Shown here piece by piece: positions 53,253 to 62,417 of a stretch of 64,000 bases of DNA. The DNA comes from Methylomicrobium agile (GTDB lineage: Bacteria > Pseudomonadota > Gammaproteobacteria > Methylococcales > Methylomonadaceae). The notes under the pieces are model-generated. The model did not search any database. It was not told the DNA's origin and saw nothing but the letters and a program-made list of their open reading frames with translations. The position numbers were made by a program, and so were the translations under genes. Numbering within the stretch: position 1 is the stretch's first letter; the number at the start of each line of letters is the position of its first letter. The stretch covers positions 3,365,001 to 3,429,000 of the forward strand of contig NZ_JPOJ01000001.1 in assembly GCF_000733855.1 (NCBI RefSeq), read 5' to 3'.

Positions 53253-55109
53253 TCAAAACGATGCGAGCTGTACGGCATTACGGCTCCTTGCCTTGATCTG
53301 GTATAACGCTTGGTCGGCTAGTTTGATAAGCGTTTTCCAGCCGGGTTTGTCCCCTACCGAGCCGGCAACGCCGATGCTGACGGTAATCGGCTTTGTGAGA
53401 GCGGGATCTTTGGGTTGTTGAGCCTGTATGGCTCCGCGAATGCGTTCGGCGAGTAAAAGGGCGGCGGTTCCGTCTGTGTTGGGGGCGATCACCAAAAATT
53501 CTTCGCCGCCCAGACGGCAGGCGATGTCGCTTGCCCGGACGGTGGCTTTCAATATTTTCGCGGAATGGGTTAGTACGGCGTCACCGGCGTCATGGCCCAA
53601 GGTATCGTTAATCGATTTGAAATGGTCCAGATCCAGCATCAAGACGCTTAAGGGCCGATTGTAGCGCTGGGCGGTTTCCCATTCCTGTTCCAGGCGGGTC
53701 AGGGCATAACGGCGGTTGGGCAGGCTGGTGAGAATATCGGTATTCGCCATCATTTCCAGGCGGCGATTTGCGACGGTCAGCTCGGCGGTGTAGCGCTGGA
53801 TGTCTTTTTTTTCTTTTTCCACTTCCTGTTGCAGCATGATGATGCGCTGGCCGGCGCGGATACGCGCCAATAAAACCCGCAGGCTGACCGGTTTGGTGAC
53901 ATAATCGTCGATGCCGGCGGCAAAAGCCTTGACCAGGGCGTCTTCGCTTTCGGTCGCGGTGAGCATGATCAGATACAGGTTCTTGCCGATGTCGGCTTCA
54001 CGCAAGGTCTTGCACAGGCTTAAACCATCCAGGGGTTTCATTCGCCAATCGGTAATCATCATTTGCGGCTTATGCTCGACGACATGTTTTAGCGCGGCCT
54101 CGCCGTCACGGCAGGCAGCCACCCGATGGCCGGCGGCCGTCAATTGCTTCGACAGGCGCGCTACCATCATCGGATCATCGTCTACCAGCAGCAGATCCAG
54201 TCCGGGTAATGTTTCCGTTTGCTCGCTCGGGGCCGCCGGAAACGCAAGCCGCGCATCGGTCTTGATTTCAATCAATTTGCCCCATGTCTGCCATTCCCTG
54301 CTGATGTCATTGATAAACTTGTCGAAAAAATCGCGCTCGAGAGAGTGGTTTTCGGCTTGCCGCTGCAAATCCGGTAAGAGGGTGGTGCGATACTGGTCAT
54401 CGGCGATGCAGTAACGTGCGATCTGCCGGGCGAAAGCCAATTGCCGGGCCAGGCGGGTTACCCTGGAAATTTCGCCGGCAAGAGGTTCGGTACTGAGGTT
54501 GAGTGCATCCAGCAATATGCTGGGAAACCCCCAGTCCAGCAAAAGTATGAGGGTGAGTTCCTTATGGTCGACGGCAAAGCGTTCACGTTCCAGGCGCAGC
54601 AGGTCGTCGCCCTGAGACATTTGAAGACAATCGCCGTAAGTTTCCGGCCAGGCGGTGGCCAGGGCCAGCCGGCCGATGTCGGACAATAAGCCTATCGTAA
54701 AAGCTTCTTCCGGCGCTATCGTCCGTTCGCGCGCGGTAATGGCGGCAATGGCGACGGCCATGGCCAGCGCCTGTGCCCAGTAGATCGGATAATCGAAGCC
54801 CATGCAATGGCCGTCACGGTGATTGTTGATCAAGGACAGGCTCAACGCGAAATTGCGTACCGAATTCATGCCCATCATCAGCACGGCGTCATGGACCGTG
54901 GCTACGGGGCGGCGGGCACCGAATGCGGCGGAATTGGCAAAGCCCAAGATGCGTGCGGTCAAGGCCGGATCCCCTTTTACCAGTTCGGCCAGTTCCAGTA
55001 GGGTGGCATCCGTTTTTTGCAGCAACTGCATGATCGCCAAGGCAAGCCCCGAAGGTGTAGGCAGACGCTCAGCCGCTTTGAGTTCGTGAAAGCTGAACTC
55101 GGTATTCAT
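53253..55109 (-). CDS. HDOD-REC-GGDEF signalling protein
   Basis: A 618-aa protein. HDOD domain about 1-215 (LPTPSGLALAIMQLLQKTDATLLELAELVKGDPALTARIL). Receiver about 295-410 (LLLVDDDPMMVARLSKQL, phosphoacceptor in MMITDWRMKPLDG, Lys in DYVTKPV). A coiled coil and a GGDEF domain at about 450-615 follow (CRLGGEEFLVIAPNTDG) with an RASD inhibition site five residues before GGEEF. Start at ATG 55109, overlapping the upstream kinase stop (ATGA); the longer frame is inside that gene. The receiver is probably phosphorylated by the hybrid kinase, giving a phosphorelay that controls c-di-GMP (inference). Confidence 0.9.
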   Translation of the reverse strand: MNTEFSFHELKAAERLPTPSGLALAIMQLLQKTDATLLELAELVKGDPALTARILGFANSAAFGARRPVATVHDAVLMMGMNSVRNFALSLSLINNHRDGHCMGFDYPIYWAQALAMAVAIAAITARERTIAPEEAFTIGLLSDIGRLALATAWPETYGDCLQMSQGDDLLRLERERFAVDHKELTLILLLDWGFPSILLDALNLSTEPLAGEISRVTRLARQLAFARQIARYCIADDQYRTTLLPDLQRQAENHSLERDFFDKFINDISREWQTWGKLIEIKTDARLAFPAAPSEQTETLPGLDLLLVDDDPMMVARLSKQLTAAGHRVAACRDGEAALKHVVEHKPQMMITDWRMKPLDGLSLCKTLREADIGKNLYLIMLTATESEDALVKAFAAGIDDYVTKPVSLRVLLARIRAGQRIIMLQQEVEKEKKDIQRYTAELTVANRRLEMMANTDILTSLPNRRYALTRLEQEWETAQRYNRPLSVLMLDLDHFKSINDTLGHDAGDAVLTHSAKILKATVRASDIACRLGGEEFLVIAPNTDGTAALLLAERIRGAIQAQQPKDPALTKPITVSIGVAGSVGDKPGWKTLIKLADQALYQIKARSRNAVQLASF

Positions 55110-58100
55110 AAAGCGGCGCCTTGCTTTGAGCGCAATGCGACCATCAACCGGGCGGCCGCATCGGCCACATCCCGCGTCATTTGTCGAAAATCGCCCGGTT
55201 CCTCCTGCCGGGCGCTGTGCTCCAGTCTGGCCGCGGCGGAATACAGCGGATCGGCGCAAAAATGCCCGGCCATGCCCTTGATCGCATGCGCGGCATCGGC
55301 CAGGGCGGCTGGCTCGCGGCGAGCCAGGGCTTCTTCGAGTTCGAGCAATCGGTCCGGGGTGATGGTGAAGAATAAATCGATCATGTCGTTGAGTAGCTCT
55401 TGATCATTGTCCAGACGTTTAAGCGCTTCGGCTTCATCCCAGCACGGGGAGGACAGGTCGTTCGCAATAACAGACTTCGTGTCGGCCATTATCTCACAGG
55501 AGCTGGCGTCTCCCAACCATCGCGCCAAGGCTTCCGCCAGTTCCTGTCTGACGATAGGCTTGCTTAAAAAGTCGTCCATGCCGGCGGCCAGGCATTTCTC
55601 GCGCTCTCCGGCGGCGGCATGTGCCGTGAGGGCAACGACGGGAGTTTTCACGGGGAGGGGCGATTCCCGGTTTCGCAATAGGCGGGCCGCTTCGTAGCCG
55701 TCCATGACCGGCATCTGGCAGTCCATGAACACCAGATCGTAAGTTTTTTGGGCCAATTTATCGAGCGCCTCCCGGCCATTTTCGGCCAGGTCCGGAGTGC
55801 ATCGGAATTTGCCCAACATCGCCAGGATGACTTTTTGATTGACCTTGTTGTCTTCGACTACCAGGATCTGCTTGCTGCCGTAATCGGGTAACTCTTCGGC
55901 AATCTTGATCGGCGACAGGGTTTTTCTGAGCGGGGCATGCAAGGCGCTGGCGATGGCCTCTAGCAACTGGGCTTGACGGACGGGTTTTAGCAGACTTTGG
56001 GCAAAGCCCAACGCCAGGCGGTCGGCTTCGGAGCCCATGCCGCCTGAGGAAAGCAGCAGGCGCGGCGTAGCGGCGATGGAGGGGAATGTTGCAATGGCGC
56101 GCGCCAGCGCGTAGCCATCCATATCGGGCATATGCAGATCCGATAGTAAAATATCGTAAGCCTCGTTTTTCAGGGCCGCCGTTTGCAGTTCGGTCAACGC
56201 GGCGGGGGCATTATCGGCTTCGCTGACCCGCATGCCCCAGTGCTGCAAATAGTACCGCAGAATTTTGCGGTTGGTGTCGTTATCGTCGACGACCAGCGCG
56301 CGTTTGCCGGAAAGATCGGTAAGAGAAGGCGCGGCATGATTATCGACCGGTTGCAGCGGTAAGGTAAACCAGAAGCAAGTGCCTTTCCCCTGCACGCTTT
56401 CCACCCCGATATTGCCTTTCATCAGATCGATCAGATTTTTACTGATGGATAGTCCTAAACCGGTTCCGCCAAAACGCCGGGCCGTGGAATTGTCGGCCTG
56501 TGCGAACGGCTGAAACAACAGTGTCTGGCCTTCCGGACTCATGCCGATACCGGTATCTTTGATTTCCACGCGTAGCGCACTGTCGTCGCCGGCGGATGCT
56601 TGCGCCAATACTTTGACGGAGACTTCGCCTCGTTCGGTAAATTTGACCGCATTGCCGACCAAATTGACCAGCACCTGCCGGATGCGGTTGGGATCGCCTA
56701 GCCAGCGCGCCGGCAGCGTGGGCGGCAGAAAGCAGTTGAGTTCCAATTCCTTGGCGTGCGCGCGAACCGACATCAAAGCGCAAATTTCTTCGACCAGGGC
56801 CGGCAGGTTGAATTCGATCTGTTCGAGCTCGCATTTGCCCGCTTCCAGTTTGGAAAAATCCAGAATATCGTTGATGATGGCTAATAACGATTCGGCGGAA
56901 TTGGCGGCCGTTTCCAACAGGTCTCTCTGTTCATAGCTCATGTCGGTATCTTTCAGAATATCCAGCATTCCCAATACGCCATTCATAGGCGTGCGGATTT
57001 CGTGGCTCATGTTGGCCAAAAACTCGGCTTTGGTTTTGGCGGCCTCTTCGGCGGCATTGCGCGCCTTTTCCAAAGAATGCCTGGCTTGTTCCTGCAGCAG
57101 GGCCAGTCCCATCATGTCGCCGACTTGCCGCAGCATGGTCAGGCGCGATTCCAACTGCAAAGGATGAGGATCGGTATAGAGAAACAAAATGCCCAGGGTT
57201 GCGCCGGCGGACACGATCGGCACAATATAATGACCGTGCGCTTGCATGTCTTCGAACTGGTGTTCATGGCGCGGGTCGCAGAAGCAGTCATTACTGACGA
57301 TGAGTTCCTGGGAAACGGCCGCGCGTCCGCACAGGCAGGCCCCAAAAGGCACATGCTGTTCGCGGCGGATGAATTCCTCGCTGAATTTGCCGTGCAGTAG
57401 GAATAAATCGAGGCAATCCTCGTTCGGGTCTTTAAGAAATACGCCGCCCTTACGCTGCAAGTCGAATGCTTTCAGGTTGAACAGAATATCCAACACCCGG
57501 ATAAATCGCTGTTGCAGCGGCAGCGTTTGCTGCAATGTTTCGGAAATGGCCAGACGCGCGACAGTGTCGGCATTTTCCAGCGTCTGGGCTTGTTCCTTAT
57601 GGACCTGGTCGGTGATATTCCGCTGAATCTGCACATAACCGATGATCTCGCCATTTTGGTTGCGTATCGGCGTGATGCAGACTTCCGCCCAATAATCGCG
57701 TGCATCCGGAACAGGCGATTGGCCGGCGATTCGAAAGGGCGGCGCGCCCTTTCGCCAGTTGAGCAGACGGCCGCTCCAGGATTTGCCGAGGCGCAGGCTG
57801 TTCCGCATTTCGCGCAACGAGCGCGGATCGGCATTCGGGCTGTCGAGGATGTCCGGCGGCCTGCCGGCCAGCATTTCTTCTTTCCAGCCCGTAAAATCGC
57901 ACAAAGCTGGGTTGACATACTGAATACAGCCGTGATCGTCCGTGACGATAATCATCTCGCTGCTGGCATCCAAAGCCTGTTTCAGGGTCAACAGGCGGAT
58001 TTCGTTTTCTTTGATCTTGGTGATTTCGCGGCGGATGGAAAGATAGTGCGCAGGTTTGCCGTTCGGACCCGGCATCGGAATAATCGTGCTGGCTACCCAA

Positions 58101-58636
58101 TAATGGCGGCCTTCCTTGCTGCGATTGCAGAATTCGCCTTCCCAGGGCCGGCCCTGGGCGATCGTGCGCCACATTTGACGGATAAACTCCTGATCATGAT
58201 AGCCGGAGTTGATGATACGGTGGTCTTGGCCGAGTAGTTCGCTTTCGCTGAACCCGGAGACTTCGCAAAATTTCCGGTTGACATAAGTGATGCGTCCGGC
58301 GACATCCGTAATGCTGATCAGGACATGAAAGTCCAGCGCCTGGCGTAATTGTTGATTCTCGTTGATCCGGTTCATATGGCCGGCTTGTTGCCGGTCGATT
58401 TTTCCGGCCAACGGCCGCAATGCCAACACCCATGTCAAAGGAGCCGACAACACGAAGAGTAATACCAGGCGCGCAGCGTTTTCCTGCAGGGGCGTTAACC
58501 CGATCCCCCACGCAGGCAGGGCTTCCAGCAGCAGTATGACGAGGGCTTCCGCAAGTACCAGGACGATGCCGATGCTGATGAGCGAATACAGGAAAGATCG
58601 TTTGAGCGATTTTGAAACGGGGGCGGTGACCATCAT
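55106..58636 (-). CDS. Large hybrid sensor histidine kinase
   Basis: A 1176-aa BarA-like kinase. Two N-terminal transmembrane helices (about 15-40 and 55-75). PAS about 95-210, PAS about 215-345, GAF about 365-520. HisKA with the catalytic His near 546 (FLANMSHEIRTPMNGVLG), then the ATPase domain. Two receiver domains (RALVVDDNDTNRKIL and QILVVEDNKVNQKVI) are followed by a C-terminal Hpt (AHAIKGMAGHF). The complete phosphorelay chain is intact. It is the first gene of a two-gene operon with the HDOD-REC-GGDEF protein, overlapping by four bases. The signal is not known. Confidence 0.93.
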   Translation of the reverse strand: MMVTAPVSKSLKRSFLYSLISIGIVLVLAEALVILLLEALPAWGIGLTPLQENAARLVLLFVLSAPLTWVLALRPLAGKIDRQQAGHMNRINENQQLRQALDFHVLISITDVAGRITYVNRKFCEVSGFSESELLGQDHRIINSGYHDQEFIRQMWRTIAQGRPWEGEFCNRSKEGRHYWVASTIIPMPGPNGKPAHYLSIRREITKIKENEIRLLTLKQALDASSEMIIVTDDHGCIQYVNPALCDFTGWKEEMLAGRPPDILDSPNADPRSLREMRNSLRLGKSWSGRLLNWRKGAPPFRIAGQSPVPDARDYWAEVCITPIRNQNGEIIGYVQIQRNITDQVHKEQAQTLENADTVARLAISETLQQTLPLQQRFIRVLDILFNLKAFDLQRKGGVFLKDPNEDCLDLFLLHGKFSEEFIRREQHVPFGACLCGRAAVSQELIVSNDCFCDPRHEHQFEDMQAHGHYIVPIVSAGATLGILFLYTDPHPLQLESRLTMLRQVGDMMGLALLQEQARHSLEKARNAAEEAAKTKAEFLANMSHEIRTPMNGVLGMLDILKDTDMSYEQRDLLETAANSAESLLAIINDILDFSKLEAGKCELEQIEFNLPALVEEICALMSVRAHAKELELNCFLPPTLPARWLGDPNRIRQVLVNLVGNAVKFTERGEVSVKVLAQASAGDDSALRVEIKDTGIGMSPEGQTLLFQPFAQADNSTARRFGGTGLGLSISKNLIDLMKGNIGVESVQGKGTCFWFTLPLQPVDNHAAPSLTDLSGKRALVVDDNDTNRKILRYYLQHWGMRVSEADNAPAALTELQTAALKNEAYDILLSDLHMPDMDGYALARAIATFPSIAATPRLLLSSGGMGSEADRLALGFAQSLLKPVRQAQLLEAIASALHAPLRKTLSPIKIAEELPDYGSKQILVVEDNKVNQKVILAMLGKFRCTPDLAENGREALDKLAQKTYDLVFMDCQMPVMDGYEAARLLRNRESPLPVKTPVVALTAHAAAGEREKCLAAGMDDFLSKPIVRQELAEALARWLGDASSCEIMADTKSVIANDLSSPCWDEAEALKRLDNDQELLNDMIDLFFTITPDRLLELEEALARREPAALADAAHAIKGMAGHFCADPLYSAAARLEHSARQEEPGDFRQMTRDVADAAARLMVALRSKQGAAL

Positions 58637-58711
58637 GGGGGGTGCTTCTCGGTGATTCGTCCTTAAAGTCTAGCAGGCTGTTAAGAAACCGAGTCTATCT
58701 CCCCGATCCGG

Positions 58712-59935
58712 TTACTCGCAGGAGCCAATTCGCCGGGTATCGGGATAGCTCCGGGTCAATGCATCGACTAATTGCTCGGCGATCGGTTCCTGCTGCGAAG
58801 TCCAGCGCATTCGCACTTTGTAGGCGTTTTCGGTCGGAAAACGCGGTTTGATTTGGACTTGCAGCCCTTGCTGCTCAAATCGGCTTTTTGCCGATTCGGC
58901 GTTCCGTTGGCTGCTGAAGACGCCCAAAGAAATGGCGCCTTTCATCTCTCCGTCTCTAATGACCTGCAAGTCTTTAATTCCATAGGTGTTTTTTAAGGTG
59001 GTCGCGGCAAGAAACGACTCTTCCAAGGAAGGCGGCGCGGGATAGTACACTACAAACCGGTTGTGCTTATGCGCTTTTTCCGCCGGGGCCGGAGCCATGG
59101 CCAGTTCCGTCAATTGCGGACGGAACTGCCCGAGCAGCGCGTTTAGGGCGCCGAGACTATTGGCGGGGCCGGCCATGTAGCAGGCTGTCAGCACTTTATC
59201 CGGCGCGTGCGGCAGGGGGAGCGACGGATACGTTTCCCTGGCCACGGATTCACTCCCGGCGTTTTTGTTTTTTGCCGTTTGCGCCGCGGCTTTTGGCGAA
59301 TGCACAGGCGCTTCGGCTTTCCCGGCGATTTCGTTGGGAGGAACGGCGTGAGCCAGACCCGGCTTTCCGCCTTTTCGAGGATTTTCGGGAGCAGCGGAGA
59401 CATTCTTTTCCTCGGCAGGGATAAGCGGGATTGGCGCAAGGGTGGATGGAGCGGCGGAGCCTTTCTCAGCCGATTGAATGGCGGTCGGGGTTTTTGACGG
59501 CTCGGGAGAGGCGGGCGGTTGCGCCGGCCGCGGAAGACCAACGGCAGCAATGGGTTCATCTCCGGGAGCGTCCGCGCTGCCGCTTTCGAGCGGAAAAGTC
59601 CGGGTTTGTCCGGGCGTCTGGATTGAGTTCGATGCTGGAAGCAATGCCTGGGCATCGGGAATGGAAATATTATCCTGACGCGGAGATTGTTCAACTTCCA
59701 GCCGCGCTTCATGGTGCGAATTCAAACCCCCGTTTGAATTTTCGGCAGAAGAAACAGGAGTATCGGCGAGACCGATTTCACCGGGTGCATCTTTGTGTGG
59801 ATTCGAATCAGTCTCGCGTTCTTTCCGGAGGTCGCTAGTTTCTTCCATCGGGGCGGATTCGAATGCTCCGGAATGAAATTCCACCAGAAGCAAGGCGATA
59901 TTCGCCAATAAAGCCGCCGACAACCAATATTTCAT
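58712..59935 (-). CDS. SPOR-like domain protein with membrane anchor
   Basis: A 407-aa protein with an N-terminal transmembrane helix (YWLSAALLANIALLLVEFH), a long Pro/Glu/Ala-rich periplasmic linker and a C-terminal SPOR-like domain (about 310-405: FVVYYPAPPSLEESFLAATTLKNTYGIKDLQVI, ISLGVFSSQRNAESAKSRFEQQGLQVQIKPRF). SPOR domains bind denuded peptidoglycan at the septum. Separated from the kinase by 75 bases. The rest of the pathway is not visible. Confidence 0.75.
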   Translation of the reverse strand: MKYWLSAALLANIALLLVEFHSGAFESAPMEETSDLRKERETDSNPHKDAPGEIGLADTPVSSAENSNGGLNSHHEARLEVEQSPRQDNISIPDAQALLPASNSIQTPGQTRTFPLESGSADAPGDEPIAAVGLPRPAQPPASPEPSKTPTAIQSAEKGSAAPSTLAPIPLIPAEEKNVSAAPENPRKGGKPGLAHAVPPNEIAGKAEAPVHSPKAAAQTAKNKNAGSESVARETYPSLPLPHAPDKVLTACYMAGPANSLGALNALLGQFRPQLTELAMAPAPAEKAHKHNRFVVYYPAPPSLEESFLAATTLKNTYGIKDLQVIRDGEMKGAISLGVFSSQRNAESAKSRFEQQGLQVQIKPRFPTENAYKVRMRWTSQQEPIAEQLVDALTRSYPDTRRIGSCE

Positions 59936-60016
59936 AAGCCATTACTCGTAAATAACCCTAAAATGCGAATTAAGCGCCGCATCGGCGTTGCTCCATCCAC
60001 TCTTTGCAGCACAACA

Positions 60017-60576
60017 GCCGAGTAGGTCGGGCACGCTTTTTGCGCCCGACATGGCCGGATTCAATGGGGTAGCGACTTCAGGCTGTCGCCATGGCGAAGC
60101 AAGGTTGCCACCTGACGTCGGGCAACGATGAAGCGGTTGCCCGACCTACCCGGCTTCAAAGGGAAGGCGGATTGCCTGGCGGCGAATCCACCCTACAAGA
60201 ACCGTAGGATGCGGTGACGATAGGAACCGCATCAATCGCGAACGATGCGGTTCGTTCCTCACCACATCCTACGGCCACTTTCCCCTTTGAAAAAGGGGCA
60301 GCCGAGTAGGTCGGGCACGCTTTTTGTGCCCGACATGGCCGGAGTTCAATGGGGTGGCGACTTCAAGCTGTCGCCATAGCGAAGCAAGGTTGCCACCTGA
60401 CGTCGGGCAACGATGAAGCGGTTGCCCGGCCTACCCGGCTTCAAAGGGAAGGCGGATTGCCTGGCGGCGAATCCACCCTACAAGAGCCGTAGGATGCGGT
60501 GAGGAACGAACCGCATCAATCGCGAACGATGCGGTTCGTTCCTCACCGCATCCTACGGCCGCTTCCCCTTTTGAAA
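60017..60576. repeat. 284-bp tandem repeat upstream of flgB
   Basis: Unit 1 starts at 60017 and unit 2 at 60301. Each contains GTAGGTCGGGCACGC...GCCCGAC, CCTGACGTCGGGCAACGATGAAGC...TTGCCCG, GGCGGATTGCCTGGCGGCGAATCC and a long GTAGGATGCGG...CCGCATCCTAC hairpin (60203-60273 and 60488-60557). The two units differ at scattered positions. No coding sequence. The remainder of the 958-base gap (59936-60016, 60577-60893) holds the FleQ-box-like site and sigma-54 promoter listed separately. Confidence 0.85.
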
Positions 60577-60697
60577 AAGAGGGGGGATTTTATCCAGGCC
60601 GCTTTCACAGCACAACAGCCTCTAGCTCTTAATTCCGTAATAGATCTGTCTTCCAATTGCCGACACAGCCGGTAATTTTCCGCAGCACAGGCGCAAC

Positions 60698-60711
60698 GTC
60701 AATAATTTGGC
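60698..60711. promoter_or_regulatory. FleQ-box-like sequence upstream of flgB
   Basis: GTCAATAATTTGGC matches 12 of 14 positions of the Pseudomonas FleQ box GTCAATAAATTGAC. Located 142 bases upstream of the flgB -24 element. Confidence 0.45.
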
Positions 60712-60839
60712 AGTACGCCGGCCAAACCGCTTCTTCCGCATGAATAGCGGGGTTTCATCATAGCAAGAAATCATGTCCTATCGTAATCAAAAACCCTTAT
60801 CGGATTGCAGATATTTGTTTACAAATAGAAAAAATATTT

Positions 60840-60855
60840 TGGTGCGGTATTTGCT
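60840..60855 (+). promoter_or_regulatory. Sigma-54 promoter of the flgB operon
   Basis: TGGTGCGGTATTTGCT fits TGGCACGN4TTGCT with exact spacing of 12 between GG and GC. Transcription would begin near 60866, 28 bases before flgB. Confidence 0.88.
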
Positions 60856-60893
60856 TAAGAAATCTCGAAGCGACCTATCGTGAGGTAAAAAGT

Positions 60894-61301
60894 ATGTCTA
60901 TAAATTTCGATAAAGCCTTGGGGATTCACGCGCAGGCACTGGCATTGCGCGAAAAACGCAGCGAGGTGCTCGCCTCGAATCTGGTCAATGCGGACACGCC
61001 GGGCTATAAAGCGCGCGACCTGGATTTTTCGTCGGTATTGAAGCAAAACATGCCTTCCGGTTTAAACCTTTCCGGTTTAAACCTGGAACGCACGCGGACG
61101 AATCACCTTGCTCCCCCCGAGTTAACGCTGGGCGCCAGGATGATGTACCGCAACCCGAACCAGGCGTCGCTCGACGGCAATACCGTGGAAGCGCATGTGG
61201 AACAGGCCAAATTTGCCGAAAACGCGGTGCAGTATCAAGCCAGTTTGAATTTTATCAATAACAGTTTAGCGGGTCTGATGATGGCCCTCAGAGGTGAATG
61301 A
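60894..61301 (+). CDS. flgB: Flagellar rod protein FlgB
   Basis: A 135-aa proximal rod protein with the rod motif (KRSEVLASNLVNADTPGYKARDLDFSSVL) and C-terminal FAENAVQYQASLNFINNSLAGLMMALRG. Contains a small duplication (LNLSGLNL). First gene of the flg operon; overlaps flgC by four bases. Confidence 0.97.
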   Translation: MSINFDKALGIHAQALALREKRSEVLASNLVNADTPGYKARDLDFSSVLKQNMPSGLNLSGLNLERTRTNHLAPPELTLGARMMYRNPNQASLDGNTVEAHVEQAKFAENAVQYQASLNFINNSLAGLMMALRGE

Positions 61302-61720
61302 GCATGGCCAATTTCAATATTTTCGATATTGCCGGCAGCGGTATGAACGCCCAGTCGGTCAGGCTGAACCTGGTCGCCAGCAACATTGCCAACGCCAACA
61401 CCGTCAGCGGCAGTCTGGATACGGTGTATAAATCCCGCCAGCCGGTATTCGCTTCCGAGTTGAAGAATCTTCTCGACCGGCAGAAACCAGGAAGCGGCGT
61501 CAACGTATTGGGCGTGGTGGAAAGCCAGGAGCCGTCGGTGGCGGAATATGCGCCTTATCATCCCCTGGCGGACAAGGACGGGTACATCTACAAACCCAAC
61601 GTGAATACGATCGAAGAGATGGCCAATATGATGTCGGCCTCCCGCTCTTATCAAAACAATGTGGAGGTTTTGAATACGGCAAAGGAACTGATTCTTCAAA
61701 CCTTGAAAATGGGTAAATAG
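61298..61720 (+). CDS. flgC: Flagellar rod protein FlgC
   Basis: A 140-aa rod protein: FDIAGSGMNAQSVRLNLVASNIANANTVSGS at the N-terminus and MANMMSASRSYQNNVEVLNTAKELILQTLKMG at the C-terminus. Starts at ATG 61298 in the flgB stop (ATGA); ATG 61304 is an alternative two residues on. Confidence 0.97.
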   Translation: MSMANFNIFDIAGSGMNAQSVRLNLVASNIANANTVSGSLDTVYKSRQPVFASELKNLLDRQKPGSGVNVLGVVESQEPSVAEYAPYHPLADKDGYIYKPNVNTIEEMANMMSASRSYQNNVEVLNTAKELILQTLKMGK

Positions 61721-61730
61721 GAGGCATGGC

Positions 61731-62402
61731 ATGACTCTCGGAATAGATGCGATCAACGCCCTGGGATTATCGGGCTCCCAAACGACGGCTTCTAAAAAGT
61801 CGTCGTTGGGACAGGAAGATTTTTTGAAACTGATGACGACGCAAATGACTCACCAGGATCCTACCAAGCCCATGGAAAACGGCGATTTTCTGGCGCAAAT
61901 GGCGCAGTTCGGAACGGTGGCGGGAATTCAGGATTTGCAGGAATCTTTTAAAAGTTTCGCTGATTCGATCAGTTCGGATCAGGCCCTGCAGGCCTCAAGC
62001 TTGGTGGGGCATTACGTGTCCGTGCAGTCGGGTCAGGGCACTCTGCCGGCAGGCGGCGAGATTCAAGGACAACTGGTGCTGCCGGGCAACTCCCCCAATG
62101 TGACGTTGAAAATCGTCGATGCGCAAACGGGAGAAACGGTGCGGACCTTGAATCTTGGCAACCAGACAGCGGGAAATGTGCCTTTCACCTGGGACGGTTA
62201 CAGCGATGGCAACGTATTGGCGCATCCGGGCAGCTATAAGCTGGAGGCGGCGGCGACCATCGACGGAACCAATACGGCATTGGCCACGCAAGTCAATTCC
62301 AAGGTCGACAGCGTTATTCTGGGCAACGGCCAGCAGGGCGTTACGGTGAACCTGGAAGGATTGGGGGCGGTAAACTTCAATCAAATCACACAGATTCTTT
62401 AA
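61731..62402 (+). CDS. flgD: Hook capping protein FlgD
   Basis: A 223-aa protein with the FlgD N-terminal motif (LGQEDFLKLMTTQMTHQDPTKPMENGDFLAQMAQFGTVAGIQDL) and C-terminal Ig-like domain. The cap for hook assembly; discarded when FlgK arrives. Confidence 0.96.
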   Translation: MTLGIDAINALGLSGSQTTASKKSSLGQEDFLKLMTTQMTHQDPTKPMENGDFLAQMAQFGTVAGIQDLQESFKSFADSISSDQALQASSLVGHYVSVQSGQGTLPAGGEIQGQLVLPGNSPNVTLKIVDAQTGETVRTLNLGNQTAGNVPFTWDGYSDGNVLAHPGSYKLEAAATIDGTNTALATQVNSKVDSVILGNGQQGVTVNLEGLGAVNFNQITQIL

Positions 62403-62417
62403 TTTTGGAGAAATCAC

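Noticed and set aside
53093-53278. Short minus-strand frame of 61 codons between the two GGDEF genes
   Set aside because: Overlaps the 3' end of the HDOD-REC-GGDEF gene and has no recognisable features.
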